This document shows positions 1 through 8,078 of a stretch of 64,000 bases of DNA, piece by piece (position 1 is the first letter of the stretch; every line of letters starts with the position of its first letter). This stretch comes from CAZKWG01 sp964615375 (GTDB lineage Bacteria; Myxococcota_A; UBA796; CAZKWG01). A model generated the notes under the pieces. That model did not search any database and was not told the DNA's origin. It saw only the letters and a program-made list of their open reading frames with translations. Made by a program: the position numbers and the translations under genes. The DNA is taken from positions 62,001 to 126,000 of the forward strand of contig CAZTOW010000022.1 in the NCBI GenBank assembly GCA_964615375.1, read 5' to 3'.

Positions 1-7
1 TCCATCC

Positions 8-808
8 TCAGAACCGCAGCCCCAGGGCCGCGGATCCGTACACCATCGCGTCGCTCGGGGTCTGGCCGTCCCCGTTGGCGTCGCCATACTCGGTGAACGC
101 GTAGCCCCCGAAGGAGAGGCCGGTGTACGGACGCACGCCCTGGTCCCGTCCCCAGTCCCGGCGGTAGTGCAGTACGGCGACGCCCGTGACGCAGAGCACG
201 GCCTCCTCCAGTTCCTCGGCGTCGTCTTCGTCCTGTGGATCCAGTCCGGTGACCTGCTCCAACCAGAGGGTGGTGCTCCCCCAGCCGAAGTCGATCGTCG
301 GCCAGCTCCCCTGCAGATCCAAGGTCAGGGTCCTGCGCCCCGGAATCCGTCGGGTAGCGTGAGAGAGCTGGCCCGCGAGGCTGACCCCCTGTGAGGAGAA
401 CGCGAAGCCTGGGAGGTGACCATCGGCGTCTCCAGCCATGAATTGCACCCCCAGGCGCAGGCCGCGGGAGAGGCGGCGGTTCGCCTCGGGGCGGGAGCGG
501 AGCCAGAGCCCGGCGTCGAGCGTGGCCAGGCCTTGCAGGTCATTCATGTTCAGCCCGAGGCTTCCTCCGAGATCGATGGCCAGCGCGGGGTGTTCGGGCA
601 GGCTCAGGCTCCTCCGCGCGACCAGACTGGAGTCGGGCCACGGGGACAGCGACAGGCCCAACGCCGTCTGATTCGGGACCGGCGCCGCGGAGGCCATCAA
701 CCCGCCGTTGTGAACCGGAGGAGGGGCCATGAACTCCCAGCACCCCGCCAGGAGGAGCGGAGCCACGGTCAGCGTGGCCCGCGTCGTGTAGGTCCTGTGT
801 CGAATCAT
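8..808 (-). CDS. Lipoprotein with beta-rich body, function unknown
   Basis: A 266-residue protein. The first 22 residues form a signal peptide ending in a clean lipobox (LLLAGC, Cys23), so lipidation and export are well supported. The body alternates short hydrophobic strands with Gly/Asp turns and ends in an aromatic residue (LGLRF), as many outer-membrane beta-barrels do. A DANGDG loop near the C-terminus looks like a calcium-binding turn. Its ATG overlaps the TGA of the upstream kinase gene by 4 bases, so the two are translationally coupled. I do not recognise the family. A surface or outer-membrane partner of the kinase is an inference from the operon only. Confidence 0.8.
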   Translation of the reverse strand: MIRHRTYTTRATLTVAPLLLAGCWEFMAPPPVHNGGLMASAAPVPNQTALGLSLSPWPDSSLVARRSLSLPEHPALAIDLGGSLGLNMNDLQGLATLDAGLWLRSRPEANRRLSRGLRLGVQFMAGDADGHLPGFAFSSQGVSLAGQLSHATRRIPGRRTLTLDLQGSWPTIDFGWGSTTLWLEQVTGLDPQDEDDAEELEEAVLCVTGVAVLHYRRDWGRDQGVRPYTGLSFGGYAFTEYGDANGDGQTPSDAMVYGSAALGLRF

Positions 809-2538
809 GTTCCACCCTCCTCTTTGAGCTGCGCGGTGGCGAATCTCCCTGTCGGGCCATCGCAGCGGACTACGACCGTCTCCCCGGAGGTGATCTCGAC
901 CTCCCCAGGGTAGGCGATGCGCTCGTCGCCCTCGAACCGCACCGAGATGGCGTAGCGGCCTGGATTCAGGCTCGAGGGGTCGACGATGGCGCCGCTCTCG
1001 ACGCTCATGACGGCGACCTCGGCGAGCTGTCCGCGCTCCCCCCGCACGATGATCTTCCCCGGTGGTGGGGGAGATGGTGGCGGTGGTGGCGTCGGCCGCG
1101 GCGGCACGCCTCTGGGTGTCGTCTCCTTTGATGCATTCGGAGCCTTGGTCGTCGGCGTCACCACCTCGCCCCCGTCCGGGCCGACCGGAGGTGGTGGCGG
1201 TGGCGGTGACGCGATCTCCTCCGTCGCCGCTGGCGGTGACGCGATCTCCACCGCCGCCGCTGGCGGCGACGCCTCTCGCGCCACCTGCGCCTGCCAACGC
1301 GCGGTCGCGGCGCCCAGGAGCCCCCCGGCCACGAGGACCCCCAGCACCGCCGCCCCCAGGAGCGCCGCGCCCGGTCGTCGAGCCGGCGCGGTCCGGGGCG
1401 TCGGCGGTGGAGGCGCAGGGGTGGGGAGCGCTCGAGGCGGGTTCAGCGCGGGCTCGGCCCGCGGACCGGAGGGCGGCGGGGGTGGCGGGAGCGCCGGCTC
1501 TGGCCTCGCCGCCGCGACGGGCGCCCGGGGTCCGGAGACCTGATCCAGGCGCGCCCTGCTCCCGTGGCCGTTGTCCGTGGCCGCGCCGGGCAGTGAGCCT
1601 ACGCTCTCCCCCAGCGCCTGAAACGCCCCCTCCGCCCAGCGCACCAGCCAGGGCCCCGGGCTGGCGGCGACCAGCTCCATCAGCGTCTCCTCCAGCTCGG
1701 AGGAGGAGGGTCGCCGCGCGGGATCGTAGGCGAGCATCGCCTCCAGCAGCGCCAGCAGGCCGTAGCGTGCGCGCGCCTCGAAGCGCCCCCGCAGGCCGTC
1801 CAGCGCGGCGAGCACGCGATCCCGATGTCGGTGCGAGTCGATGGGGAGCTGCCCCAGGCCCCCACCCGCCAGGCACTCGTAGAAGACCACGCCCAGCGCG
1901 TAGATGTCCGCCGCGGGCAGATCGCGCCCCTCCAGGCGCTCGGGCGCGAGGTAGCCCATGGAGCCGAAGGCCAGCGAGCGCGTGTACGCTTCACGCTCGG
2001 AGAACTGGGCACGGGCGACGCCGAAATCCAGGACCTTGACCTCTCCCGTGGGCGCGAGCCGGATGTTCGCCGGCTTGATGTCCCGGTGCACCAGCCCCAG
2101 CGGCAACCCGGTGTCCGGATCGAGGGCGGCGTGCGCGACCCGCAGCGCGCTGGCCACCTCCAGCGTGATCTCCAGCGCGGGCCGCAGCGGCAGCGCCCCC
2201 AGCCCGATGAAGGCCGAGAGATCCGCGCCCGGCACGAACTCCATGACCAGCGCCCAGGCCCCGTCAATCTGGATGAGGTCGTCGACGTGCACGATGGCGC
2301 GGTGCCGCAGCAGCCCGAGCAGGCGGGCCTCGTCGCGGAAGCGGCGCCCGAATTCCTGATGCTGGTCCAGCTCCATCCGCAGGACCTTGATGGCCACCTG
2401 CTTGCTGAACCCCGACGCCCCCGAGAGGCGGGCGCGGTAGACCGCGCCGAAGCCGCCCTCGCCGATGAGCTCGCGCAGCACATAGCTTCGACCTCCGCCG
2501 GCCTGGATCACCGCCCCCGCCTCCAGCGCTCTGGACAT
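805..2538 (-). CDS. Transmembrane Ser/Thr protein kinase with extracytoplasmic PEGA-like domain
   Basis: A 577-residue Hanks-type kinase. Visible motifs are the Gly loop GEGGFGAVY (26-34), VAIK with Lys51, HRDIKPAN with Asp153, DFG with Asp171 and APE near 198-200, so the catalytic set is complete. A long Pro-rich linker (about 340-385) leads to one membrane helix (about 390-412). A second Pro-rich stretch follows, containing repeated EIASPPAA units, then a small beta-rich C-terminal domain of PEGA-like pattern (NPGRYAISVRF...). The kinase should be cytoplasmic and the tail periplasmic. A strong AGGAGGT ribosome site precedes the ATG. It lies 18 bases after a secreted-protein gene and overlaps the lipoprotein gene. 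Substrates are unknown. Confidence 0.93.
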   Translation of the reverse strand: MSRALEAGAVIQAGGGRSYVLRELIGEGGFGAVYRARLSGASGFSKQVAIKVLRMELDQHQEFGRRFRDEARLLGLLRHRAIVHVDDLIQIDGAWALVMEFVPGADLSAFIGLGALPLRPALEITLEVASALRVAHAALDPDTGLPLGLVHRDIKPANIRLAPTGEVKVLDFGVARAQFSEREAYTRSLAFGSMGYLAPERLEGRDLPAADIYALGVVFYECLAGGGLGQLPIDSHRHRDRVLAALDGLRGRFEARARYGLLALLEAMLAYDPARRPSSSELEETLMELVAASPGPWLVRWAEGAFQALGESVGSLPGAATDNGHGSRARLDQVSGPRAPVAAARPEPALPPPPPPSGPRAEPALNPPRALPTPAPPPPTPRTAPARRPGAALLGAAVLGVLVAGGLLGAATARWQAQVAREASPPAAAVEIASPPAATEEIASPPPPPPPVGPDGGEVVTPTTKAPNASKETTPRGVPPRPTPPPPPSPPPPGKIIVRGERGQLAEVAVMSVESGAIVDPSSLNPGRYAISVRFEGDERIAYPGEVEITSGETVVVRCDGPTGRFATAQLKEEGGT

Positions 2539-2556
2539 TCGGACCTCCTTCCAGGC

Positions 2557-3735
2557 TCAGAGGGAGAGAGACAGCCGGAGGTCCGGCAGCATCATCAACC
2601 GCGAGCTCGGGTTCGGCAGCGCGCAGGTGCCGACGACGTGCACGCCGAGCTGCGCATGCAGCGGGCGCTCGCTCGGGCCGAAGCGGAGCCCCAGGCCCGC
2701 GCCGCCGCAGGGGTCGGTCCCCGCGACCAGCAGGTCCAGCGAGCTCTGAAGCGCGAGCCGCTCAGAGAGGCGCCAGTCCAGGAAGAAGAAGAGCAGCCCG
2801 GCAGGGGGCACGTCGAAGGTGCCCACAGGATCCCCGGTCGCCAGCGAGCTGAGCGGGATGGGGAGGAGCAGCCCCCCCTGGACGCCCACCCGATCCAGGC
2901 GGCGCGCGGTAGTGTCGGGGCCCGGCGGGGGGCGCACCGCGAGGTGCAGCGTCAGCAGGCTGCCAAGGTCCATCCCGACCTGAGCCACCCCCATCCCCGG
3001 GGCGGTCGTGGGGACGATCTCCTCTACAGGCGTCGGTCGGGCGGAGCTGTTCGGTGTCGGAGGCGCCGGGGCCAGGGGTTGAGCGCGAGCCTGCTCTTCG
3101 GGAAGAGGCTGCTCTTCCAGCTTCAGTTGGGCTTCAGGTTCCAGAGCCAGTAGATCCTGCTCCTCGCGCCCCACGATCTCTGTGGCCGGTTCCACGCCGT
3201 CATACCAGAAGGTCTGGAGCTCTCCGCGCGCGCGCTGGACCACGGCGGCACGGCCGACAGGCAGGTACAGGGCGCCCTCGCGCCCGTTGACCAGCCAGCC
3301 TCCTGTGTCCAAGGGGATGGTCTGCTGGGGCGGTGAGGTCTGAGCCTCCTGCCAGGCACGACGCAGCAGGCTCCCGTCGGGCGCCAGTGAGCGCGAGAGC
3401 TCGTAGCCCGGCGCGAGCTGGAGCAGGCCTCGAAACGCCGCCGCAGCCTGGATGGGGCGGTCGTTCATGGCCGCCGAGAAGGCCTCCAGCTCGAAGAGGA
3501 GGGGGAGGTCATTCTCGAGCAGCCGCTCGTCGACGCAACGCAGCGCATCTCGAGCGCCCGCGAGATTCGCGTCAAATGCCTCCCACTCCCAGCGCTCATA
3601 GGCGCCACGGGTCTCGTAGAGGGCGACCCGAAGGCTCTCGCGCGTAGCGGGGCACACGGGCTCTTCCGCGTGGAGCGCGCGCGTGTGGGCCATGCTCAGC
3701 AGACAGACGATCCCGAATATCGCGGCGGATCGCAT
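2557..3735 (-). CDS. Secreted protein with helical N-part and beta-rich C-part, unknown function
   Basis: A 392-residue protein. I chose the ATG at 3735 because GGAGGT lies just upstream and the product then opens with a normal signal peptide (MRSAAIFGIVCLL, cleavage near residue 23). An upstream ATG at 3786 would bury it. Residues 25-130 look helical and TPR-like. Residues 130-180 contain GGWLVNG and similar strand/turn patterns, about 200-250 is Pro/Glu-rich, and the rest is beta-rich with alternating hydrophobics, ending in strands like an outer-membrane protein. It is the first gene of the operon with the kinase and lipoprotein. Family not recognised. Confidence 0.78.
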   Translation of the reverse strand: MRSAAIFGIVCLLSMAHTRALHAEEPVCPATRESLRVALYETRGAYERWEWEAFDANLAGARDALRCVDERLLENDLPLLFELEAFSAAMNDRPIQAAAAFRGLLQLAPGYELSRSLAPDGSLLRRAWQEAQTSPPQQTIPLDTGGWLVNGREGALYLPVGRAAVVQRARGELQTFWYDGVEPATEIVGREEQDLLALEPEAQLKLEEQPLPEEQARAQPLAPAPPTPNSSARPTPVEEIVPTTAPGMGVAQVGMDLGSLLTLHLAVRPPPGPDTTARRLDRVGVQGGLLLPIPLSSLATGDPVGTFDVPPAGLLFFFLDWRLSERLALQSSLDLLVAGTDPCGGAGLGLRFGPSERPLHAQLGVHVVGTCALPNPSSRLMMLPDLRLSLSL

Positions 3736-3863
3736 CGCGGACCTCCATGACGAGAGCCAGAGCGGCCTGAGTGCCGCGAGGCTCACCAGCTCTTACCTTG
3801 CGGATCCAACCGTAGTCGGAAGATCGGATGCGCGAAAGGGGGGGGTAGAAATTCTCTTCCTGT

Positions 3864-3897
3864 GAAGTGCAGGTGGGGATGGATCTCGATGCACTTC
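3864..3897. promoter_or_regulatory. Inverted repeat GAAGTGCA...TGCACTTC
   Basis: Perfect 8-base arms at 3864-3871 and 3890-3897, separated by 18 bases, in the AT-rich divergent intergenic region. There is no T-run, so it is not a typical terminator. It could be a regulator binding site. Function inferred only. Confidence 0.35.
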
Positions 3898-3982
3898 TGC
3901 AGGAGATGAAGATAAGGATGTTTTATTGTAGGATGATCAGAGAGGGGTTTGGCGGGAACCGCAAGATGCAGGGGAAGAGATG

Positions 3983-3997
3983 TTCACAGTGTGTGAA
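3983..3997. promoter_or_regulatory. Palindrome TTCACA-GTG-TGTGAA, candidate operator
   Basis: A perfect 6-3-6 palindrome about 90 bases before the start of the TIGR02147-type regulator gene. Half-sites TGTGAA recur at 3861 and 4032. Placement in the divergent promoter region suggests an operator, possibly for autoregulation by the adjacent HTH protein (inference). Confidence 0.4.
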
Positions 3998-4084
3998 GTG
4001 ATGGCCCCATGTTGTGATATGTTCTCTCCTGTGTGAACCGTGTCCGCGCCTTCGCGCCCCCTGCAGTCGCTCTCTGGAGGCATC

Positions 4085-5020
4085 ATGTCGCAGAAAACCT
4101 TCCGAGATCCAGATATCTTTCTCTATTCGAACTGGAGGGACTACGTTCGCGCCTGGCTCAGCGCGGACCCTCATGGCGGCCGCACCCGGGCGCGGCTCTC
4201 GAAGGCGCTCGGCTGTGTGCCCAGCCAGGTCACCAACCTGCTGAACTCGGAGCCCGCTCGTCGGAGGAGGCTCTCGGACGAGTACCAGGAGAGGCTGATC
4301 GAGGTGTTCGAGCTCGATGAGCGGCAGGGCGCGTTCTTTCGGCTCCTGGTGCGCTACGATCGGGCGGAGGTCGGCACTGAGGCCCGTGCCCGGGCCTTCG
4401 ACGAGATCTGTGCACACCAGCGCTTTCGCGACGCCCACGCCGTCACCGTCGAGCAGTACGAGCTGATCTCGAGCTGGATTCATGTCGCCATCCTGGAGCT
4501 TGCGCGGTCGTCCAGCTTTCAGAGCGATCCCCAGTGGATCCGTGACAGGTTGAGGCCGCGGGTGCAGCTCCAGCAGGTTCAACGGGCCTTCGATACGTTG
4601 GTCAAGCTCGGCTTCCTGAAGTACGAGCCCTCGGGGCATGTCGTCCCTGCGCACGACGTCGTCCTCATGGACCCGGTGCACACCCCGGGAGCCCCCTCCA
4701 TACGGGATGTGAGGCGCGACGCCAGCCATGAGATGAGCCGTTGGATGTTGGAGCGGGCCAAGGAGGCGCTCACGGAATTCAACAGCCGCGAGCGTCAGTT
4801 CATGGCCTCGACCCAGCTGGTCCCGGCCTCCCGTCTGCCGGAGGTCATGGCGATGATTGAGCGTTGGCACCGCGAGTGGATCGAGCTCTGCCTGCGAAGC
4901 GAAGAGGACGACTCGATCGAGCGTGGTAGGGTCTACCGGCTGAACACTCAGCTCTTTCCGCTCTCCGAATGGCTGGAGGGAGCCCCAGCGGTCGGTCAGA
5001 GTGCACGTCAGGAGGGTTGA
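4085..5020 (+). CDS. TIGR02147 family protein (HTH-like N-terminus, DUF4423-like C-terminus)
   Basis: A 311-residue protein. The start at 4085 is preceded by GGAGG at good spacing. An ATG at 4040 has no such site. The N-terminal pattern (YSNWRDYVRAWLSA...GCVPSQVTNLLN...RRLSDEYQERLIEVFELD) is the HTH-like region of this family, which I know from Fibrobacter, Bdellovibrio and Myxococcota. The middle and C-terminal part (Y-E-L-I-S-SW-H..AILEL, then a winged-helix-like QRAFDTLVKLGFL and a TQLVPASRLPEV segment) matches the DUF4423-type region. It is probably a transcriptional regulator, though biochemical data for the family are scarce. It is divergent from the kinase operon and could control it (inference). 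Confidence 0.88.
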   Translation: MSQKTFRDPDIFLYSNWRDYVRAWLSADPHGGRTRARLSKALGCVPSQVTNLLNSEPARRRRLSDEYQERLIEVFELDERQGAFFRLLVRYDRAEVGTEARARAFDEICAHQRFRDAHAVTVEQYELISSWIHVAILELARSSSFQSDPQWIRDRLRPRVQLQQVQRAFDTLVKLGFLKYEPSGHVVPAHDVVLMDPVHTPGAPSIRDVRRDASHEMSRWMLERAKEALTEFNSRERQFMASTQLVPASRLPEVMAMIERWHREWIELCLRSEEDDSIERGRVYRLNTQLFPLSEWLEGAPAVGQSARQEG

Positions 5021-5279
5021 ACTCGATGATCCCCTGGGGGACGTGCGGGCGCTCGAGGCGCGGCTCCCAGAAGAGCCAGGAGAACGGATTCGGGAGGATA
5101 GACAGCGCAAACGTCAAGATGGCGTCAGACATCTCGTCCCTCGGGTGGGGGTGGGTGATCGATTCTGGACGACGAGTCACAATGCAAAACCCGTGCCGGG
5201 ATAGGCGTGGGGCTTGTGCGGCTCGACCTGGGGTTCGGCATTGCGTCGATTGAGTGGCTACGCAATCCAGGGGAAAGCC

Positions 5280-5291
5280 AACATTAATGTT
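5280..5291. promoter_or_regulatory. 12-bp perfect palindrome AACATTAATGTT
   Basis: A perfect 12-base AT-rich palindrome in a genome that otherwise rarely has such sequence. Symmetry suggests binding by a dimeric protein. The neighbouring genes converge here, so it is not in an obvious promoter. Function unknown. Confidence 0.35.
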
Positions 5292-5294
5292 CGT

Positions 5295-5327
5295 GCCTCT
5301 CGACCTGTCAAGGGTGTCGGGAGAGGC
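5295..5327. terminator. Imperfect hairpin between convergent genes, possible terminator
   Basis: GCCTCTC-GAC at 5295-5304 pairs with GTCGGGAGAGGC at 5316-5327, with a two-base bulge and an 11-base loop. No T-run follows on either strand. The position between convergent genes is right for a terminator, but the call is weak. Confidence 0.25.
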
Positions 5328-5426
5328 TGAACGGACGGCGCGCGACCCGCGCTGCGAAGCGCTCTTCGCATGAAGGGGGGGGTAGAGGATGCGCAGGTCG
5401 CTACGCAGTCCCCCTCGCCCCAGCCC

Positions 5427-5924
5427 TCACCCTCCCCAGTCCATCCCCTCCGCGGCCTGCACCACCCGGTCCCGGAACGGCGCGAGGTCCAGCGACAGAT
5501 CCACCGGCACCTTCATCTGGATGGGCAGCGTCGCCCGCACCGGGATCATCTTGTCCACCCGTACTTGTATCTCCGTGCGCACCGGGATCGTGGCCCGGAT
5601 CGGCACCTTGAGCTGGACCTCCTGCTTCAGCACCGGGATGTCCACCGGCACGGTGACCGTGGCGTCCAGGGGCAGGCTCAGGTCGATAGGGATGTTCAGC
5701 GTCTCCTGGAAGGGCACGTCCAGCGCGATGGGGAGCTGCTGATCGACCTCCACGTCGAGGTCGAGCGGCACGGGCTCGAGCTGCACGGCGGCGAGCTCGC
5801 TCAGCAGGTGCTGGCGCAGGGCCTCGCGCTGGCTGGCGGCGCCCAGCAGCAGACCGATGAGCCCGAGGTTCAGGATCAGCGAGAGCAGGGTGAGCGCCCA
5901 GAGCAGACGGTAGCGGGGGGGCAT
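5427..5924 (-). CDS. Single-helix membrane protein with Val/Pro beta-strand repeats, unknown
   Basis: A 165-residue protein with a clear ribosome site (GGAGGTCCCG-ATG). Residues 8-30 form one membrane helix (LLWALTLLSLILNLGLIGLLLG). From residue 50 to 145 the sequence is a run of short strands of the type PVPLDLDV / PIALDVPF / IPIDLSL / VPVDIPV / VPIRATIPV / IPVRATLPI, each 8-14 residues and alternating hydrophobic with charged. Acidic strands come first and basic strands later. This looks like an extended beta-solenoid or beta-sandwich anchored in the inner membrane. I do not recognise a named family. Confidence 0.72.
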   Translation of the reverse strand: MPPRYRLLWALTLLSLILNLGLIGLLLGAASQREALRQHLLSELAAVQLEPVPLDLDVEVDQQLPIALDVPFQETLNIPIDLSLPLDATVTVPVDIPVLKQEVQLKVPIRATIPVRTEIQVRVDKMIPVRATLPIQMKVPVDLSLDLAPFRDRVVQAAEGMDWGG

Positions 5925-6026
5925 CGGGACCTCCAGGGGAGAGCTCGATTATCCCGTCCGGGTAGGCTCGCCCCGTCTTGCTCGGGACCCCCGCGCGTGA
6001 TTCAATGCCCGCGAGGTCTCCCCATC

Positions 6027-8078
6027 ATGAACGTTGTAGATCCCGCTGGGCTGCTCCAGCGCATCCCCGAGCTCGCCCCCATCGCCAGCGCGACCCCCCA
6101 GGTCTCCGAGGCGCTGCGCTCTGGCCGTCCGCACAAGGTCTACCGCGCGTTGTGGTGGGCAGACCTGCTCGGGCGCCTGCCCATGATGCACCGGGAGCAG
6201 GCGAAGAACCTGCTGAAGCAGCGCCACCTGTTCCTGGAGCCCATCACCGGCGCGCCAGGACTGTTCACGCTCAACGGCGTGGGGGTGAGGGTCTATGGGA
6301 CGGGGAACACCCCGGACGGCCTCGAGATGGGCGTCCACTTCTTCGTGGTCCTCTTCGTCCCCATCTTTCCGTTCTCGGCCTACCTCTACCAGCGGGACGG
6401 CAATCAGTACCGGTTCTTCGGCAAGGTGCCGCTGGGCAGCTTCACCTGGGCCTGGAAGAACCTCGCGGTCTCCTCGCTGGGCCTCGGCCTGCTCGGCGCG
6501 GGCTACGGCGCCTTCTACGCCTCGCGATACCAGGACGTGATCGTGCTGAACGCGCTGCCGGTGGCGTTGGACGTCGAGATCGGCGCGCGCCAGGTCCACG
6601 TCGAGCCCGCGAGCCGCGCCGAGGTGGAGGTGGACGTGGGCCAGCAGCACGTCGTGGTCCACCTCCCCGACGGGAGCGTGCTGGAGGAGGGCGATCTCGG
6701 GGTGGTCCACGCGCGGGATGTGCTGGCCTGGAACGTGGGTGGGCTCGCGCCGGCCTACCAGGAGACCGCCATCTACCAGGCGATCCCCCAGGAGGGGCCG
6801 CCCCCCGAGATCTATTGCGGGCAGCAGGCCATCGCGCTGCGCGACGTCGACTTCGTCTTCGAGCCCCTGCCCGAGTCCGTCTCGATCCCCAAGGGGGCCC
6901 AGAGCGCCACGCGCCACCACTTCGACGTCGTGAGCTACGACTGGCGCACCTGCGCGGCCTGGGCCACGGGCGGGGCAGGGGAGCCCGCGGAGATCGCGCG
7001 GATCGTCGCGACGCTGGAGAGCCCGGCGCTGGCGGGCGAGGGATTCCCCTACAGCCTGGCCGTCCGCATGAGCACCTCCACGCCCTCGGAGGCCGCCGAC
7101 GCCATGGCCGAGGTGGTCCGCGCGCGTGGCGACGTCCAGAGTCATCGCGCCTGGCAGGTGGCGATGGAGATCGCGGGCCGGATCGGCGAGCTCCCGCCGA
7201 TCTACAAGGCCCGCTACGAGGCCAGCCCGGACGACCCGGACGCCGCCTACCTGTACGCGCGGATCCTGCCCTCGGCCGAGGCTGTCGCGGTCGCCGAGGC
7301 GGCCCTGACGAAGAGCCCGGGGCACACGGACCTCCTGCGGGTTCGCGCCTATAGCCACTACCAGCTCCGCCACTTCGATGCGTCCGCCCAGGACCTGGCG
7401 GAGGTGCGCCGGACGGCGCCCGAGGTGATGGACGATCAGCTCTGGATCGAGGTGAACGCCGCGCGTGGGAGGCCCGAGGTGGCCGCCGAGGTCTGCAGGC
7501 CCAAGGAGGAGTTCGACGAGAACCTGTTCGTGTCCTGTCGACGGCTGGCCACGCTGAGCGGGATCGACATCCCCGATGTCGTCCCCGAGGGGCTCCCTGG
7601 CAGCGTGCGCGTGGTGGGCGAGGCGCGCCTGGGGCTCCCGGTGGATCCGGAGGTCGCGGTCAACGCCGACGACCCCGCGCGCCTCGCCGTGCTGGTCTCC
7701 CTGCAGTCCGACCCGGAGGCGGCCCTCAAGCTCTTTCAGGATCAGCCGGACCTGGTCACGGCCCTCCTGGACGACGAGTCGGCCCTGGCGGTCTTCGGAG
7801 CGGCCGTGGCCGCCGGGGACGCCACCAGCGCGGAGCGTCTGCGCAGCCCCCTGGGGCGTGGGCCCGGCTGGGCTGGCCTCCTCGCGCTCATCGAGCGGGG
7901 CGAGATCACCCCCGAGCTGGACGACGCCACCCTGCCCGATCGCGCCGTCGCCGAGCTCATGCGCAGCCGCATGCCCGGGCTCGCCGCCGCCGAGCGCGCG
8001 CGCCTGCGGGCCGAGGCCCAGCGCGACGACCTGATCCACGGCCTCGTCCACCTCGCCCTGGAGCGCTGGAAGGGATGA
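6027..8078 (+). CDS. Large membrane protein with TPR-like C-terminal half, unknown function
   Basis: A 683-residue protein. The ATG at 6027 follows GAGGT. Residues 1-75 look helical. Residues 75-130 carry VRVYGTG...GMEMG-like strands and two hydrophobic segments (HFFVVLFVPIFPFSAYLYQ and WKNLAVSSLGLGLLGAGYG), so it is membrane-bound with a short loop between helices. Residues 160-310 are beta-rich. The C-terminal half is Ala/Leu helical with TPR-like spacing (YLYARILPSAEAV...RVRAYSHYQLRHFDASAQDL). It overlaps the M48 protease start by 4 bases (ATGA), so the two are probably made together and may form a membrane protease complex (inference). Confidence 0.78.
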   Translation: MNVVDPAGLLQRIPELAPIASATPQVSEALRSGRPHKVYRALWWADLLGRLPMMHREQAKNLLKQRHLFLEPITGAPGLFTLNGVGVRVYGTGNTPDGLEMGVHFFVVLFVPIFPFSAYLYQRDGNQYRFFGKVPLGSFTWAWKNLAVSSLGLGLLGAGYGAFYASRYQDVIVLNALPVALDVEIGARQVHVEPASRAEVEVDVGQQHVVVHLPDGSVLEEGDLGVVHARDVLAWNVGGLAPAYQETAIYQAIPQEGPPPEIYCGQQAIALRDVDFVFEPLPESVSIPKGAQSATRHHFDVVSYDWRTCAAWATGGAGEPAEIARIVATLESPALAGEGFPYSLAVRMSTSTPSEAADAMAEVVRARGDVQSHRAWQVAMEIAGRIGELPPIYKARYEASPDDPDAAYLYARILPSAEAVAVAEAALTKSPGHTDLLRVRAYSHYQLRHFDASAQDLAEVRRTAPEVMDDQLWIEVNAARGRPEVAAEVCRPKEEFDENLFVSCRRLATLSGIDIPDVVPEGLPGSVRVVGEARLGLPVDPEVAVNADDPARLAVLVSLQSDPEAALKLFQDQPDLVTALLDDESALAVFGAAVAAGDATSAERLRSPLGRGPGWAGLLALIERGEITPELDDATLPDRAVAELMRSRMPGLAAAERARLRAEAQRDDLIHGLVHLALERWKG

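Larger units (their letters stand above)
3736..4084. other. Divergent intergenic region, AT-rich, with TGTGAA repeats
   Basis: About 350 bases between the minus-strand kinase operon and the plus-strand TIGR02147 gene. I see no coding sequence. The stretch from about 3840 to 4035 is clearly richer in A/T than its surroundings and holds three copies of TGTGAA (3861, 3992, 4032). One is part of a perfect palindrome. It probably contains both promoters, but no convincing -35/-10 pair could be picked by eye. Confidence 0.6.
5021..5426. other. Intergenic region of about 400 bases without a convincing gene
   Basis: Lies between the convergent TIGR02147 gene and the beta-repeat protein gene. Short open frames exist (for example one running to 5204) but have no ribosome site or recognisable protein pattern. 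The segment contains a 12-base AT-rich palindrome at 5280 and an imperfect hairpin at 5295-5327. G+C content drops locally. Confidence 0.5.

Noticed and set aside
5001..5204. Small plus-strand open frame at the 3 prime end of the TIGR02147 gene
   Set aside because: Overlaps the end of a real gene and has no ribosome site or recognisable motif.
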